64,000 nucleotides of DNA from Planctomycetota bacterium. GTDB lineage: Bacteria; Planctomycetota; UBA1135. Location: the NCBI GenBank assembly GCA_018671175.1, contig JABHIE010000013.1, positions 1 through 64,000 of the forward strand. The letters are read 5' to 3'. Made by a program: the position numbers and the translations under genes. Below the pieces are notes generated by a model. That model was given only the letters and a program-made list of their open reading frames with translations, did not search any database and was not told the DNA's origin. Shown here one piece after another: positions 8,825-17,503 of this stretch; positions within the stretch are counted from its first letter, which is position 1; each line of letters starts with the position of its first letter.

Positions 8825-8830
8825 TATCTT
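8825..8830 (+). promoter_or_regulatory. -10-like TATCTT before ribE
   Basis: TATCTT is followed by exactly 8 nt and the ribE ATG, with no Shine-Dalgarno. It lies in the 106-nt divergent gap between trmD and ribE. No FMN riboswitch sequence is recognisable in that gap. Confidence 0.4.
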
Positions 8831-8838
8831 AGCGCATC

Positions 8839-9483
8839 ATGTTTACAGGACTCGTAGAAGGGATGGCCACCGTAGTTGCCTCGCGCGAAGAGCGCGGCGG
8901 TTTGCGCGTGGATTTAGATTTAGGTGCTCTCGCAGAGGGCTTGAAGCGCGGCGATTCCGTCTGCGTCTCGGGCGCTTGCTTGACTGTCGTAACTCAGGTC
9001 GATTCGGTTTGTGGTTTTGACTTGTCGGCAGAAACCCTTGACAAGACATGCTTTAGCGCTGCAACGCTTGGTTCCAAATGGAATATCGAGCGTTCTTTGC
9101 GGGCAGATGCACGGCTCGGCGGTCATTTCGTGACGGGCCATGTCGACGGGCTTGGAGAGGTCGTCGGCCTTGAAATGCAGGGTGAATATGCGGTTCACAC
9201 ATTCCAAGCGCCACCCCATGTGGCACCTTTTTTGGTTTCAAAAGGTTCCGTCACAATTGACGGCGTCAGCCTGACGGTTGCAGAATTACTTGAAAAAGGT
9301 CGCTTCACGGTCGCACTAATCCCAGAAACTTTAGAAGTTACGACTTTCGGGGAGCACGAAGTCGGCCAAAAAGTGCATCTCGAGGGTGACTTGCTTGGGA
9401 AATATGTTCTGCGCTACCTCGAGCAGGCGCAGCATAATCCAGAAGGTTTGCGCTCCGCCTTGTCGCCACTCGTCGGGGAATGA
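8839..9483 (+). CDS. ribE: Riboflavin synthase, alpha subunit
   Basis: 214 residues made of two homologous lumazine-binding barrels. It dismutates two 6,7-dimethyl-8-ribityllumazine molecules to riboflavin in the last step of the pathway. The family N-terminus MFTGLVEG is intact. The first barrel carries GDSVCVSGACLTV and a typical FDLSAETL segment. The second carries GHVDGLGEV and GSVTIDGVSLTV. Length matches the family (~200-215). It stands alone in the window (no ribBA, ribD or ribH), so its pathway partners are elsewhere. Confidence 0.96.
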   Translation: MFTGLVEGMATVVASREERGGLRVDLDLGALAEGLKRGDSVCVSGACLTVVTQVDSVCGFDLSAETLDKTCFSAATLGSKWNIERSLRADARLGGHFVTGHVDGLGEVVGLEMQGEYAVHTFQAPPHVAPFLVSKGSVTIDGVSLTVAELLEKGRFTVALIPETLEVTTFGEHEVGQKVHLEGDLLGKYVLRYLEQAQHNPEGLRSALSPLVGE

Positions 9484-9540
9484 CACAATAGGCCCGCCGC
9501 ACTTCGGCTACCCCACGAGCCGAGTCTGGCTCTAACACTC

Positions 9541-10743
9541 ATGCTTCGCTTTTCCCTTCTCACTCTTCTGGCGCTTTTTCCAGCTGCAACGCTTGCAGCT
9601 CAAGAAACGGATGCCCTTTCCCTTCAAGCTCTTTCCGCCAACGATATTGAGGTGGAAGGGCTTGTTCGATTCCGCGGCATTCGTCGATCTGGCGATGCGC
9701 TCTTCACGAGTGATAATCCACATCAAGCGGAAGTCCTTGCGCGAGTTGGGCTCACGACAAACTGGGACGCCTACCTTTCTGGCTATCTAGAACTTGATGC
9801 TGTTGCAGTCGACGCAGGTGATGCTGCCGAGATGCGCTTGCGTCGCGGCTGGGTCGACATTAATAAACTGTGGTTAGATTCAAGTATGAGAGTGGGGCGT
9901 TTTGATATTGCCTTCGGTGATGAGCGCATCGCATCCTCGGCTTCTTGGTGGGCCGAAACAAATGCCTTTGACGGCATCCTTTTAGATGGTTCAGGCGGCA
10001 ACATGGATTGGTCGCTCTGGGCTTCCGAGGCTCGGCAATCGGTTGTTGCTCTTGGTGGCGAGGGTTTCCACGGAGGGCGTGTGGCTTGGGAATTGCCTGA
10101 AATGGAGCTCGAAACTTATGCCGTTCAATTGCACAACGGCTCGGCATTGAGCGAATGGACTTATGGCTTGCGCGCAGCAGGTGAAACCTATTTGGGCTTA
10201 AACTGGAATGTCCACGGCGCTATGCAATACGGTAATCGTGGCGATTTGCGCATTGTGGCCAACGCTTTCGCTGCTGATTTTGATTATGAGTTAGACGGCG
10301 GGCATCATATTGGCCTGACTTGGCAACGCGCTTCCGGCTCCGAAGAGGATGGCGATGATCGTGATGAGCGCTTTCACGCGCCTTTCGGCGATGGCATGCG
10401 CCACTTTGGTCGAGTGGCTTTGGGCACATGGTCTAACATTTCGGCTTGGGCCTTGCGCTATCGACTTGACTGGAATCAACGCTGGGCCATGCATGCTGAT
10501 TTTCATACATTCTCGCGTGATTCGAGTGACGATGCCTTCCGACTTGGCTCGCGAGCTGAAGACTCCCGCGTGGCAGATACAGGAGACTTGAGCATGGCAG
10601 ATGAAATTGATTTCTACTTGCGCGGCAATCTCACTGAGCGGCTTGACCTTGATTTTGGCTTTACGCTTTTGCGCGCATCCCAAGATGTATCTAATGATTC
10701 CACCCAGACGATGTTTTGGCTTTTGACGGGCCTCCGCTTTTAG
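9541..10743 (+). CDS. Outer-membrane beta-barrel, alginate-export/porin-like (copy 1)
   Basis: 400 residues with a signal peptide (residues ~1-19, AATLAAQE). The rest alternates short polar and amphipathic strands typical of outer-membrane barrels and ends in Phe (LLTGLRF), the C-terminal signature read by BamA. Segments such as RVGRFDIAFGDERI followed by an aromatic AFDGIL resemble the alginate_exp (AlgE-like) porin family, but I cannot verify the family or substrate. A gene of equal length and similar layout follows after 8 nt, so this is a tandem duplication. No transport or degradation genes lie next to the pair to suggest a ligand. Confidence 0.65.
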   Translation: MLRFSLLTLLALFPAATLAAQETDALSLQALSANDIEVEGLVRFRGIRRSGDALFTSDNPHQAEVLARVGLTTNWDAYLSGYLELDAVAVDAGDAAEMRLRRGWVDINKLWLDSSMRVGRFDIAFGDERIASSASWWAETNAFDGILLDGSGGNMDWSLWASEARQSVVALGGEGFHGGRVAWELPEMELETYAVQLHNGSALSEWTYGLRAAGETYLGLNWNVHGAMQYGNRGDLRIVANAFAADFDYELDGGHHIGLTWQRASGSEEDGDDRDERFHAPFGDGMRHFGRVALGTWSNISAWALRYRLDWNQRWAMHADFHTFSRDSSDDAFRLGSRAEDSRVADTGDLSMADEIDFYLRGNLTERLDLDFGFTLLRASQDVSNDSTQTMFWLLTGLRF

Positions 10744-10751
10744 ATAAAAAA

Positions 10752-11954
10752 ATGTTACACAAACTTACCCTTTTTCTCGCCTTCACTGTTGTGGGCACTC
10801 TTTACGCACAATCAGGTGCGATTCAATCCGCAGAGGGTTTAGACAACATTCACTTTGGTGCTGAGCTTCGTTTCCGAACTGAGACCTTCAACCCCATCCG
10901 TCCTATTGATGGCTTAGATTCTGATTCAACATCTGCCGGGCGCGCTCGATTGTATTTCTCGGCCGAGGTCGAAGACCACCTGTCGGCTTTCCTTGAGTTT
11001 CAGGGTGCTGCCGTGGATTCAGGCTCAGAGAGTGATTCTTCACTTCACCAAGGATGGGGGCGGCTCAATCATTTGGGCGGCTCTGCCAGCTTGCAATTCG
11101 GCCGCTTTGAAATGGATTATGGCAATGGGCGTATGGTCTCGTCTTTTGATTGGTCGGCTACGGGTCGCGCCTGGGATGGCCTCCGTTGGCATTCCAAGCT
11201 AGACAATCTTTTGGTTGACGCATTCTGGACTCGCCCAGTAGCAGGTCAAGGTGCGCCTTTAGGCGGTCGTGATAGTTTTGGTGGGCTTTATGCAAGCCTA
11301 ATTGATTCGCCTTTAGGCATGGACATCTACGCCTTTTCGCGCAATCAAGACTCAACGACTCTTAATCGCGCAAGAGATTTCACATATGGTGCGATTTTTT
11401 CCGGTTCGCCAGGCCCCGGCATGTCTTGGAGCCTCGAGGGTGCCTACCAAACAGGCGACCACGGCGCTTCTGAAGCTTCGGCTCACGCGATGGCCTTTCG
11501 GTTTGATATCGAAAGTGGCCCCGAAGTCAGTTTCGGTTTCGGCTATGAGCTCGCGTCTGGCGATAACGATAGCCTCGACGGCAATGCAAAAGAGTTCCTC
11601 CCTCTTTATGACTCTGGTGATGTTTGGCACGGGACCATGGATTTGTTCTCCTGGACAAACCTGCAAGATTTCGTTCTGCGAGCTCGTGTTGGTTTTGATG
11701 ATGCCTGGGCATTCCACACAGAGTTGCATCAATTCAGTTTGGCCAAAGATGGTGGCGATAATCCCTTCCATGATTCGGCGGTCGTCCTAAGTGCTGATGG
11801 TGATTTAGGTACTGAGCTCGATCTTTTTGTAACGGGTGCGCTCAATGATTTTGCTCATCTACGGGTGGGTGTGTCAGAGTTTTTCGCTGGCGACGCCATC
11901 ATAAATGGCGATAATCAAATGTGGTCGTTTGCTCAGATAGAGCTGCGCTTTTAG
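10752..11954 (+). CDS. Outer-membrane beta-barrel, alginate-export/porin-like (copy 2)
   Basis: 400 residues from the ATG at 10752 (MLHKLTLFLAF, signal peptide to about TLYAQ). Its motifs parallel those of the preceding gene: FGAELRFRTETF, LQFGRFEMDYGNGRM, ATGRAWDGLRW, and a C-terminal strand ending IELRF. The two proteins are clearly paralogous in layout but well diverged in sequence, suggesting an old duplication with possible specialisation. A start at 10716 would lie inside copy 1 and spoil the signal peptide, so it was rejected. Co-transcription with copy 1 is likely. Confidence 0.65.
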   Translation: MLHKLTLFLAFTVVGTLYAQSGAIQSAEGLDNIHFGAELRFRTETFNPIRPIDGLDSDSTSAGRARLYFSAEVEDHLSAFLEFQGAAVDSGSESDSSLHQGWGRLNHLGGSASLQFGRFEMDYGNGRMVSSFDWSATGRAWDGLRWHSKLDNLLVDAFWTRPVAGQGAPLGGRDSFGGLYASLIDSPLGMDIYAFSRNQDSTTLNRARDFTYGAIFSGSPGPGMSWSLEGAYQTGDHGASEASAHAMAFRFDIESGPEVSFGFGYELASGDNDSLDGNAKEFLPLYDSGDVWHGTMDLFSWTNLQDFVLRARVGFDDAWAFHTELHQFSLAKDGGDNPFHDSAVVLSADGDLGTELDLFVTGALNDFAHLRVGVSEFFAGDAIINGDNQMWSFAQIELRF

Positions 11955-11974
11955 CCTGGATATCCCTTACGATC

Positions 11975-12394
11975 ATGGCGGCACCTGTGTTTATAGCGAT
12001 TGATTGGAATGGCACGGTCGTGCCTTTCTTCGGTGCGCCCATGTATCGCGGTGCTGCCGATGCGGTTGCGCAATGGCGAGCTGCGGGTTGCTTGGTTTTT
12101 ATCGTAAGCCATGCATCTCAAAAACAAATCGCTGACGATGTCGCCCGTTCTGGGCTTCTCGTTGACGGAGTTTTCGGGGTTGATGATAAGGGGCCTACTT
12201 TTTCAAATTTGCGCGCACAGCATGGCTCTGGCCTCGTCTTGGGCGACCACCCCTCTGATTTGCGCGCAGCCCAAGAGGCCGGGCTTCCACTATTGCAGGC
12301 TTGCCTAGAGGGGCAAGCGCCTTTCCCAGGGTCTGAAGCTCGCTATACAGATTGGTCGGAAGCCGCTCTGTTGGTCGGCGCATTGAGTGTTTAG
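11975..12394 (+). CDS. Small HAD-like phosphatase-fold protein
   Basis: 139 residues from the ATG at 11975. Motif I reads IDWNGT, so the nucleophile Asp is present but the usual second acidic residue is Asn, as in some HAD hydrolases. Motif II is probably Ser in IVSHAS. Motif IV is LGDHPSDLRAAQEAGL, the usual GD(x)3-4D metal site and following helix. The protein is short, with no obvious cap domain. A phosphatase acting on a small phosphorylated metabolite is the best guess; substrate unknown. It follows the barrels by 20 nt and converges on the radical SAM gene. Confidence 0.7.
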   Translation: MAAPVFIAIDWNGTVVPFFGAPMYRGAADAVAQWRAAGCLVFIVSHASQKQIADDVARSGLLVDGVFGVDDKGPTFSNLRAQHGSGLVLGDHPSDLRAAQEAGLPLLQACLEGQAPFPGSEARYTDWSEAALLVGALSV

Positions 12395-12418
12395 CTTTCG
12401 CCCGCTTTGCTGAATGCT

Positions 12419-14383
12419 CTAGCGCGGCTCAAGCGGTTCGAGCAGGTTGTCGGGGTCACCTAACGCAAAAAGCGGGTTCGTGTTTGCCCTCTCAATGAGT
12501 TTGGGCCTGGCGTATTTCTCAAACCCTGCGAGGGCTTTGATGTCGACACATAAAGAAGCGCCCACCCCGCAAGTGGAGCACGCCCCCGTTTGGCAGTGAT
12601 CGGTCAAGACCGAATCGCGGGCGCGTTGCCATTCTTTTTCGAGATAGGCTCGCGTTACACCAAGGTCGAGATGGTCCCAGGGGAAGACCTCGCTCATGGG
12701 GCGAGCGCGATAGCAGGTCTCTTCTGGGGTGTAGCCGTGTTCCGCCCAAGCCTCTTCCCAGCATTCCATCCGAAACTCGCGTGACCAAGCGTCAAAGCGC
12801 GCACCTGCTTTCCAGGCGCTTAAAATGACGGCGCCCGCGCGACGATCTGCTCGAGAAAGATAGCCTTCGATGAGTGATTCTCCAGAAGTATGACATTGAA
12901 TTTTAACGGCCCGCAATCTTTGCCAATCCCATAATTGTTTCTTCGTTTCTTTCACCCACTCTGGTCGCCGTTGTGCGTGCCACTGGAATGGAGTGAGCGC
13001 TTTAGGGATAAATGTCGAAACAGCGGCCTTGACCTGGCCGAGTCCGCCACACCCCGCATTCTTGCGCTCAAACGAGACTCTTTCGGCCATTTTGACGATT
13101 CCGAGTAAATCTTCGCGCGTTTCGCTGGGGATGCCCATCATGAAATACAGTTTCATTTTGGTGTAGCCAAGCTTCCAGGCTTGATGCGCGCCCTGATATA
13201 AATCATCATCTTTAATGCCTTTATTGATGATGTTTCGCAGGCGGTCAGTCGCAACTTCAGGAGCCAAAGTTAGCCCATGTTTGCGGACATCCGCCATGCG
13301 CGTGACGACGGATTTGATTTCGTCATTCACTCGCAAACTTGGCATGGCAATGCTGACTCGCCTTGATTGAAACTCACGGTTGAGCGTATCCATGATGCTT
13401 AAAATCTGGGGATGGTCACTTGAAGAAAGCGAGGTCAGCCCGATCTCATTGAAGCCTGTATTTCGATAGGAGGCGCGTGCAATTTCAAGGATGCGCTCTG
13501 GTGATCGAAATCGTTGAGGACGCTTTTCCATGCCAGCTTGGCAAAAACGGCATCCTTCGACGCAGCCGCGCATGATCTCGATGGTGATGCGGTCATGAAT
13601 GGTGCGGACCGAGGGCAAAACGGGAGCCGTCGGGTAGGGCGCGTTTTCAAGGTCATAGACGATGGCGCGGCGAGGGGTCTTTACTCCGTCGAGCGGCTTC
13701 ATGGATGCCAATGCTGGGCCCTTAAACTCAGGCTCCCAGAAGCGGGGAGCGTAAAGGAAAGGGCATTCTTCGACCAGGGCTCGCAATAACCCGGCTCGGT
13801 CCTGCGGGAAATCTTTGCGGAGGCGGGCAAGCGCGTGGCTAAAGGCCACCACAGATTCTTCGCCATCACCTAGAAAAAACAAGTCAATGAAGTCAGCAAC
13901 AGGCTCTGGGTTGAGCACGCCCGCGCCGCCTGCCACAATCAATGGTGCGTCGGCGTCGCGATCTTTGGCAAGTAGCGGGATGCCCCCTAGGTCAAGAGTC
14001 GTGAGCAGATTGGTGTAATTAAGCTCTGTCTGCAGCGTGAAGCCGATGACATCTAAAGCACAAAGTGGGGTTTGCGACTCAAGTGTGCAGAGGGGTGTGT
14101 CGTGCTCGCGGAGGGCGGCTTCCATGTCGGCCCAGGGAGTGAAGCAGCGCTCGGCCCAGATGTCTTCGTGCTCATTCAGGCAGTGATACAAAATCCGTAA
14201 ACCCTGGTGCGGCATACCAATTTCGTAAACATCGGGGTAAATCAATGCCCATCGCGTGTCGACGCGCTCGCAATCCTTGACGATCTGGTTAATTTCACCA
14301 CCGATATATCGGCCGGGCATCTGCACACTGCGGAGCAAATGCCCCCAAGCGGTGTCGTCAAGTGTGGGTGGGGTGGCGGCCAT
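12419..14383 (-). CDS. Radical SAM protein, B12-binding-like (TIGR03960-type)
   Basis: 654 residues. An N-terminal ~200-residue domain resembling a cobalamin-binding fold (MPHQGLRILYHCLNE, VAGGAGVLNPEPVADF) precedes the radical SAM core. The [4Fe-4S] motif is CVEGCRFCQAG near residue 265, a C-x3-C-x2-C pattern. A C-terminal Cys cluster (CQTGACSTCGVGASLC) could bind a further cluster. The arrangement matches the TIGR03960 family of uncharacterised radical SAM proteins. In many bacteria that family is linked to a DUF2344 partner and ribonuclease G, neither of which is here. Substrate unknown; tRNA or rRNA modification is speculation. Confidence 0.8.
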   Translation of the reverse strand: MAATPPTLDDTAWGHLLRSVQMPGRYIGGEINQIVKDCERVDTRWALIYPDVYEIGMPHQGLRILYHCLNEHEDIWAERCFTPWADMEAALREHDTPLCTLESQTPLCALDVIGFTLQTELNYTNLLTTLDLGGIPLLAKDRDADAPLIVAGGAGVLNPEPVADFIDLFFLGDGEESVVAFSHALARLRKDFPQDRAGLLRALVEECPFLYAPRFWEPEFKGPALASMKPLDGVKTPRRAIVYDLENAPYPTAPVLPSVRTIHDRITIEIMRGCVEGCRFCQAGMEKRPQRFRSPERILEIARASYRNTGFNEIGLTSLSSSDHPQILSIMDTLNREFQSRRVSIAMPSLRVNDEIKSVVTRMADVRKHGLTLAPEVATDRLRNIINKGIKDDDLYQGAHQAWKLGYTKMKLYFMMGIPSETREDLLGIVKMAERVSFERKNAGCGGLGQVKAAVSTFIPKALTPFQWHAQRRPEWVKETKKQLWDWQRLRAVKIQCHTSGESLIEGYLSRADRRAGAVILSAWKAGARFDAWSREFRMECWEEAWAEHGYTPEETCYRARPMSEVFPWDHLDLGVTRAYLEKEWQRARDSVLTDHCQTGACSTCGVGASLCVDIKALAGFEKYARPKLIERANTNPLFALGDPDNLLEPLEPR

Positions 14384-14391
14384 GAGCGGAT

Positions 14392-14397
14392 ATCCTA
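14392..14397 (-). promoter_or_regulatory. -10-like TAGGAT before the radical SAM gene
   Basis: On the minus strand TAGGAT is followed by 8 nt and the ATG at 14383, the same geometry as at nadB, ribE and others. Confidence 0.4.
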
Positions 14398-14415
14398 AAA
14401 GCGGCGGGCTTTTTC

Positions 14416-14445
14416 TTGACGCGATTTCGTCCGAAAAGGTAAACT
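14416..14445 (+). promoter_or_regulatory. Promoter upstream of rpoZ
   Basis: TTGACG (14416-14421) and TAAACT (14440-14445) are separated by 18 nt, one of the best -35/-10 pairs in the window. It would yield a leader of roughly 38 nt before the ATG at 14490. Confidence 0.5.
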
Positions 14446-14489
14446 GTGCGGCCCTATTGCGTGCATCTGCCGCTTAGGGTGACTGCAAA

Positions 14490-14714
14490 ATGGATCAATC
14501 ACTTCCCCAGCGCCTTCAACTTTACGTCCAAGGCTCCTTTGAGCGCACCGTGCTCATCCAAAAGCGCATTCGCTCGCTCGTGCGTGGCGATGCACCTCTT
14601 TTTGATGCTGAGCTCGAAGGCATCGACAACCCTATCGAGATTGCGCTCATCGAAATCAAGCGCGGTCTCCTTGATCTCAAAGACCCTGAGGTCGAAGAAA
14701 AGCCAACATTCTAG
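14490..14714 (+). CDS. rpoZ: RNA polymerase omega subunit (RpoZ-like)
   Basis: 74 residues. The core RTVLIQKRIRSLVRG, followed by a proline-containing loop and NPIEIALIEIKRGLLDL, matches the omega pattern of an Arg-rich helix and the IALxEIxxGxL helix. Omega binds the beta' subunit and helps RNA polymerase assembly. It is shorter than the 91-residue E. coli protein but within the range of divergent omegas. It is monocistronic: its own promoter lies upstream and an intrinsic terminator directly downstream. XseB, of similar size, was considered but does not fit the helix pattern. Confidence 0.7.
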   Translation: MDQSLPQRLQLYVQGSFERTVLIQKRIRSLVRGDAPLFDAELEGIDNPIEIALIEIKRGLLDLKDPEVEEKPTF

Positions 14715-14744
14715 GTTGTCTCATTGGGCCCCCTGGCTCAGTAG

Positions 14745-14779
14745 CACCGCCGGCTATTTTGTCGGCGGTGTTTCTTTTT
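14745..14779 (+). terminator. Intrinsic terminator after rpoZ
   Basis: Stem caccgccg (14745-14752) with cggcggtg (14763-14770), a 10-nt loop and a T-rich tail (14771-14779). It begins 30 nt after the rpoZ stop and overlaps the 3' end of the convergent DUF2325 gene, so terminator and coding sequence share DNA. Confidence 0.8.
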
Positions 14780-16049
14780 GGATAAGCAGCTCGAGCAACT
14801 TCACCATGCTCTCGCGGAGATTGCTGAAACCTTCATAATGGCAGGTGAAATCGAGTCGATTTTCTTGGGTGCAGATTTCGCGGCACTTGCGTGTGAAAGT
14901 CGTGCGGTTCCAATGCAAAATAATGAGACCGTCAAAATGATTGCGCATATCATCTCGTAGTTTTGAAATCTCTTTGTGCCAAGATTGGTATTCGGCCATG
15001 CGCCACTCTGTAGAGATGCCTAGCTCGTGGGCATATTCCATGAGCTTTCCTTTGTGCCGGTGCTGAGGCTCACCGCCGCCAACCACCAAAATGCGCAATT
15101 GGTTGCCTCCAGAGCCATTTCGCGCTGCCAAAGATTCTTGGATGCGCTGCTCTTCGGCAAGTAGTGGGCGACCACGAAAGCTAGCGACAACCTCTTTGGG
15201 TAACTCACGGAATTTGTCGTAATCTTCGAGGACACCCCGGAGGTCATCCCGCTCTTCATGAGTTAGAGCAAATTTCTTTTGCAAGACGCTCACTTGATGT
15301 TGGGCATTTTCAAGTGCTTCGGCGAGTGAGGTTTCGCGCGTAGAGCTAGAGCTTGCAGTCGTTAGTTTTTTCTTAAGCGACTTGGCGCGGGTGCTCTTGT
15401 CGTGGATTTCAGCTCTCAGCTGAGCCATTTCGTCTCGCAATTCAGCGCGCCGTTTGTGCTCGCGACCAAGTTGCTCGGCAGCTTCAGCAAGCTTGATTTG
15501 CGCTTGGCTGAGCCGCTGCTCAAGATTGATCTTATCTTTCTTTAACTTTTTATTCTCGACTTCGGCTGCTGAGGATTTCTTTTTCGCCTCACTGCGCTTT
15601 TGGCGTTGTGTCTCTTCGTCGGAATCATCGGCGGTCGGGTAAATGTCGGCGCAGGATGCAATCCATTTAGCCGCTGTTTTCCAGTCGTCTAGATGCTCTG
15701 AGAGTAACTTATTGCGAAGCGCAGAGAAAAACGCCGATGGGTGAATCAGCTTGATGTTTTTTTTACTGACCCATTTGCTCGGGCAAGGCTTTTCGTTGGG
15801 AAGCGCGAGAAGAAGGAAAGAGGCACTCTTTTTGCGAGAGCCATCTCGTGAGCCAAGCTGCTCAGCCAAAAATCGCGCTGGATTTGGGTAGAGAGGGGGC
15901 AACTTCCGCCGCCCAGCCTTGAGGCAAACCTTGATGGCCGCTGGTGGAAGAAACCAGCCAAGCAAAAAAGCCAGTGTTTCAGGCTCGTTGCTCAAAAACA
16001 ATAAGGCAGAATCTAGGTGGCCAGCGTCTGCGTTTGAAGAGGAGTTCAT
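14754..16049 (-). CDS. Coiled-coil protein with C-terminal DUF2325 domain
   Basis: 431 residues from the ATG at 16049. Residues ~1-140 form a region of unknown fold rich in Trp, Leu and Lys. Residues ~145-265 are a long Lys/Glu/Ala-rich predicted coiled coil (for example VENKKLKKDKINLEQRLSQA). From ~320 to ~425 lies a DUF2325-like domain: LRILVVGGGEP, a helix, then HFDGLIILHWNRTTF, and a later Cys/His cluster (KCREIC, FTCHYEGF). In the usual description DUF2325 is a small Rossmann-like domain of unknown function. There are no functional neighbours: it faces rpoZ and is divergent from tnaA. A TTG one codon upstream is an alternative start. Confidence 0.65.
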   Translation of the reverse strand: MNSSSNADAGHLDSALLFLSNEPETLAFLLGWFLPPAAIKVCLKAGRRKLPPLYPNPARFLAEQLGSRDGSRKKSASFLLLALPNEKPCPSKWVSKKNIKLIHPSAFFSALRNKLLSEHLDDWKTAAKWIASCADIYPTADDSDEETQRQKRSEAKKKSSAAEVENKKLKKDKINLEQRLSQAQIKLAEAAEQLGREHKRRAELRDEMAQLRAEIHDKSTRAKSLKKKLTTASSSSTRETSLAEALENAQHQVSVLQKKFALTHEERDDLRGVLEDYDKFRELPKEVVASFRGRPLLAEEQRIQESLAARNGSGGNQLRILVVGGGEPQHRHKGKLMEYAHELGISTEWRMAEYQSWHKEISKLRDDMRNHFDGLIILHWNRTTFTRKCREICTQENRLDFTCHYEGFSNLRESMVKLLELLIQKETPPTK

Positions 16050-16056
16050 CAAGGTT

Positions 16057-16062
16057 AGGGTA
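16057..16062 (-). promoter_or_regulatory. -10-like TACCCT before the DUF2325 gene
   Basis: On the minus strand TACCCT lies 7 nt before the ATG at 16049. The plus strand of the same bases reads TAGGGT (16056-16061), 5 nt before an ATG at 16067 in the tnaA frame, so one site could serve both divergent genes. Confidence 0.35.
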
Positions 16063-16105
16063 ACATATGCGCCATGCGGAGGCCGTGCGCCACCGCCATA
16101 ATGCT

Positions 16106-17503
16106 ATGGCATTCCAAGCAAAAACCATCATCGAGCCCTTTCGGGTAAAGGTCGTTGAGCCTTTACCGATTCTTGACCGTCATGCACGCGCTGAAGCGTT
16201 GCGAGCGGCAAACTTTAACCTCTTTTCCATTCGCGCAGCCGACATCACAGTCGATTTGCTGACCGATTCCGGAACAGGCGCAATGAGCCAAGAGCAGTGG
16301 GCTGGCATCATGCGTGGCGATGAGTCTTACGCGGGTTCACGCTCCTTTTTGCGATTTGAATCCGTCCTGAAAGACCTGACCGGAATGACGCATATCATCC
16401 CGACTCATCAGGGCCGTGCATCAGAAAAGATTTTGTTTACGGCAATTGGCGGTGCGGGCAAAGTCATCCCAAGCAATACGCACTTTGATACGACTCGGGC
16501 TAATGTTGAGTTCACTGGGGCCGAGGCTTTAGATTTTGTGATTGAAGAGGGGCTTGACCCATCGAGCGAGCATCCTTTTAAGGGCAATGTTGATCTGCCG
16601 CGTTTGGGCGCATGGCTTGAGGCGCATCATGAAAGCGTCCCTGTTTTTGTGCTGACGGTGACTAATAACTCAGGTGGGGGTCAGCCCGTTTCACTCGAAA
16701 ATATGCGAGCTCTGCGTGATTTATTGAATCGCTTTGATATTCCGCTTTTCTTGGATTGCGCCCGCTTTGCTGAAAACGCTTGGTTCATCAAGATGCGCGA
16801 GCCGGGTCAAAGTGGTCGCACGCCGCGAGAAATTTCTCAAGAGATGTTCCGCTTGTGCGATGGCGCAATGATGTCGGCCAAAAAAGATGGCTTTGGCAAT
16901 ATCGGTGGTTTCTTAGCCATGAACGATAATCGTTGGTTGATCGATTGCCGCAACCTGTTGATTCTGACCGAGGGTTTTCCGACATACGGCGGGCTCGCAG
17001 GCCGCGACCTTGAAGCTTTGGCGATTGGGCTTGTTGAGATTCTTGACGAGCGGTATCTCGAATATCGAATTGCCAGCACCGAATATGTTTGGCGCGCCCT
17101 CGACGAGGCGGGCATCCCTTTGCTGCGACCAGCCGGTGGGCATGCGGTCTATCTTGACGGCCGCGCGTTTGCATCTCACCTTGACCCCGCTGAGCTACCC
17201 GGTCAATCCGTGAGTATTGCGCTTTACCTTGAGGCCGGAGTGCGCGCATGCGAAATTGGCACCGTGATGTTTGGCTCAACCCGCGATGATGGCTTGCAAA
17301 ACCCAAGCCCCATGGATTTGGTGCGGATGGCCATCCCACGCCGTGTTTATACGCAGTCTCACATGGATTATGTCATCGAAGGCGTCCGTTATGTCTTTGA
17401 TAATCGCGAGTCGCTCCGAGGGTATCGCATCCGCGACGAGCCACCAGCCTTGCGTCATTTCACTTGTGGCTTTGAGCCCATCGATCATGACCCATTGGCC
17501 TAA
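16106..17503 (+). CDS. tnaA: Tryptophanase (tryptophan indole-lyase)
   Basis: 465 residues from the ATG at 16106; PLP enzyme of the beta-eliminating lyase family that cleaves L-Trp to indole, pyruvate and ammonia. The N-terminus AKTIIEPFRVKVVEPL matches the family. The PLP lysine is Lys260 in MMSAKKDGF. FLDCAR holds the cofactor-binding Asp. Tyrosine phenol-lyase is the close alternative. Here the C-terminal block reads ALRHFT, with His451 at the position where, to my knowledge, tryptophanase has His and tyrosine phenol-lyase has Phe, so tryptophanase is favoured. An in-frame ATG at 16067 would add 13 residues. It overlaps the next gene by 17 nt, which puts it at the head of a lipid A gene run, an unusual setting. 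Confidence 0.85.
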   Translation: MAFQAKTIIEPFRVKVVEPLPILDRHARAEALRAANFNLFSIRAADITVDLLTDSGTGAMSQEQWAGIMRGDESYAGSRSFLRFESVLKDLTGMTHIIPTHQGRASEKILFTAIGGAGKVIPSNTHFDTTRANVEFTGAEALDFVIEEGLDPSSEHPFKGNVDLPRLGAWLEAHHESVPVFVLTVTNNSGGGQPVSLENMRALRDLLNRFDIPLFLDCARFAENAWFIKMREPGQSGRTPREISQEMFRLCDGAMMSAKKDGFGNIGGFLAMNDNRWLIDCRNLLILTEGFPTYGGLAGRDLEALAIGLVEILDERYLEYRIASTEYVWRALDEAGIPLLRPAGGHAVYLDGRAFASHLDPAELPGQSVSIALYLEAGVRACEIGTVMFGSTRDDGLQNPSPMDLVRMAIPRRVYTQSHMDYVIEGVRYVFDNRESLRGYRIRDEPPALRHFTCGFEPIDHDPLA

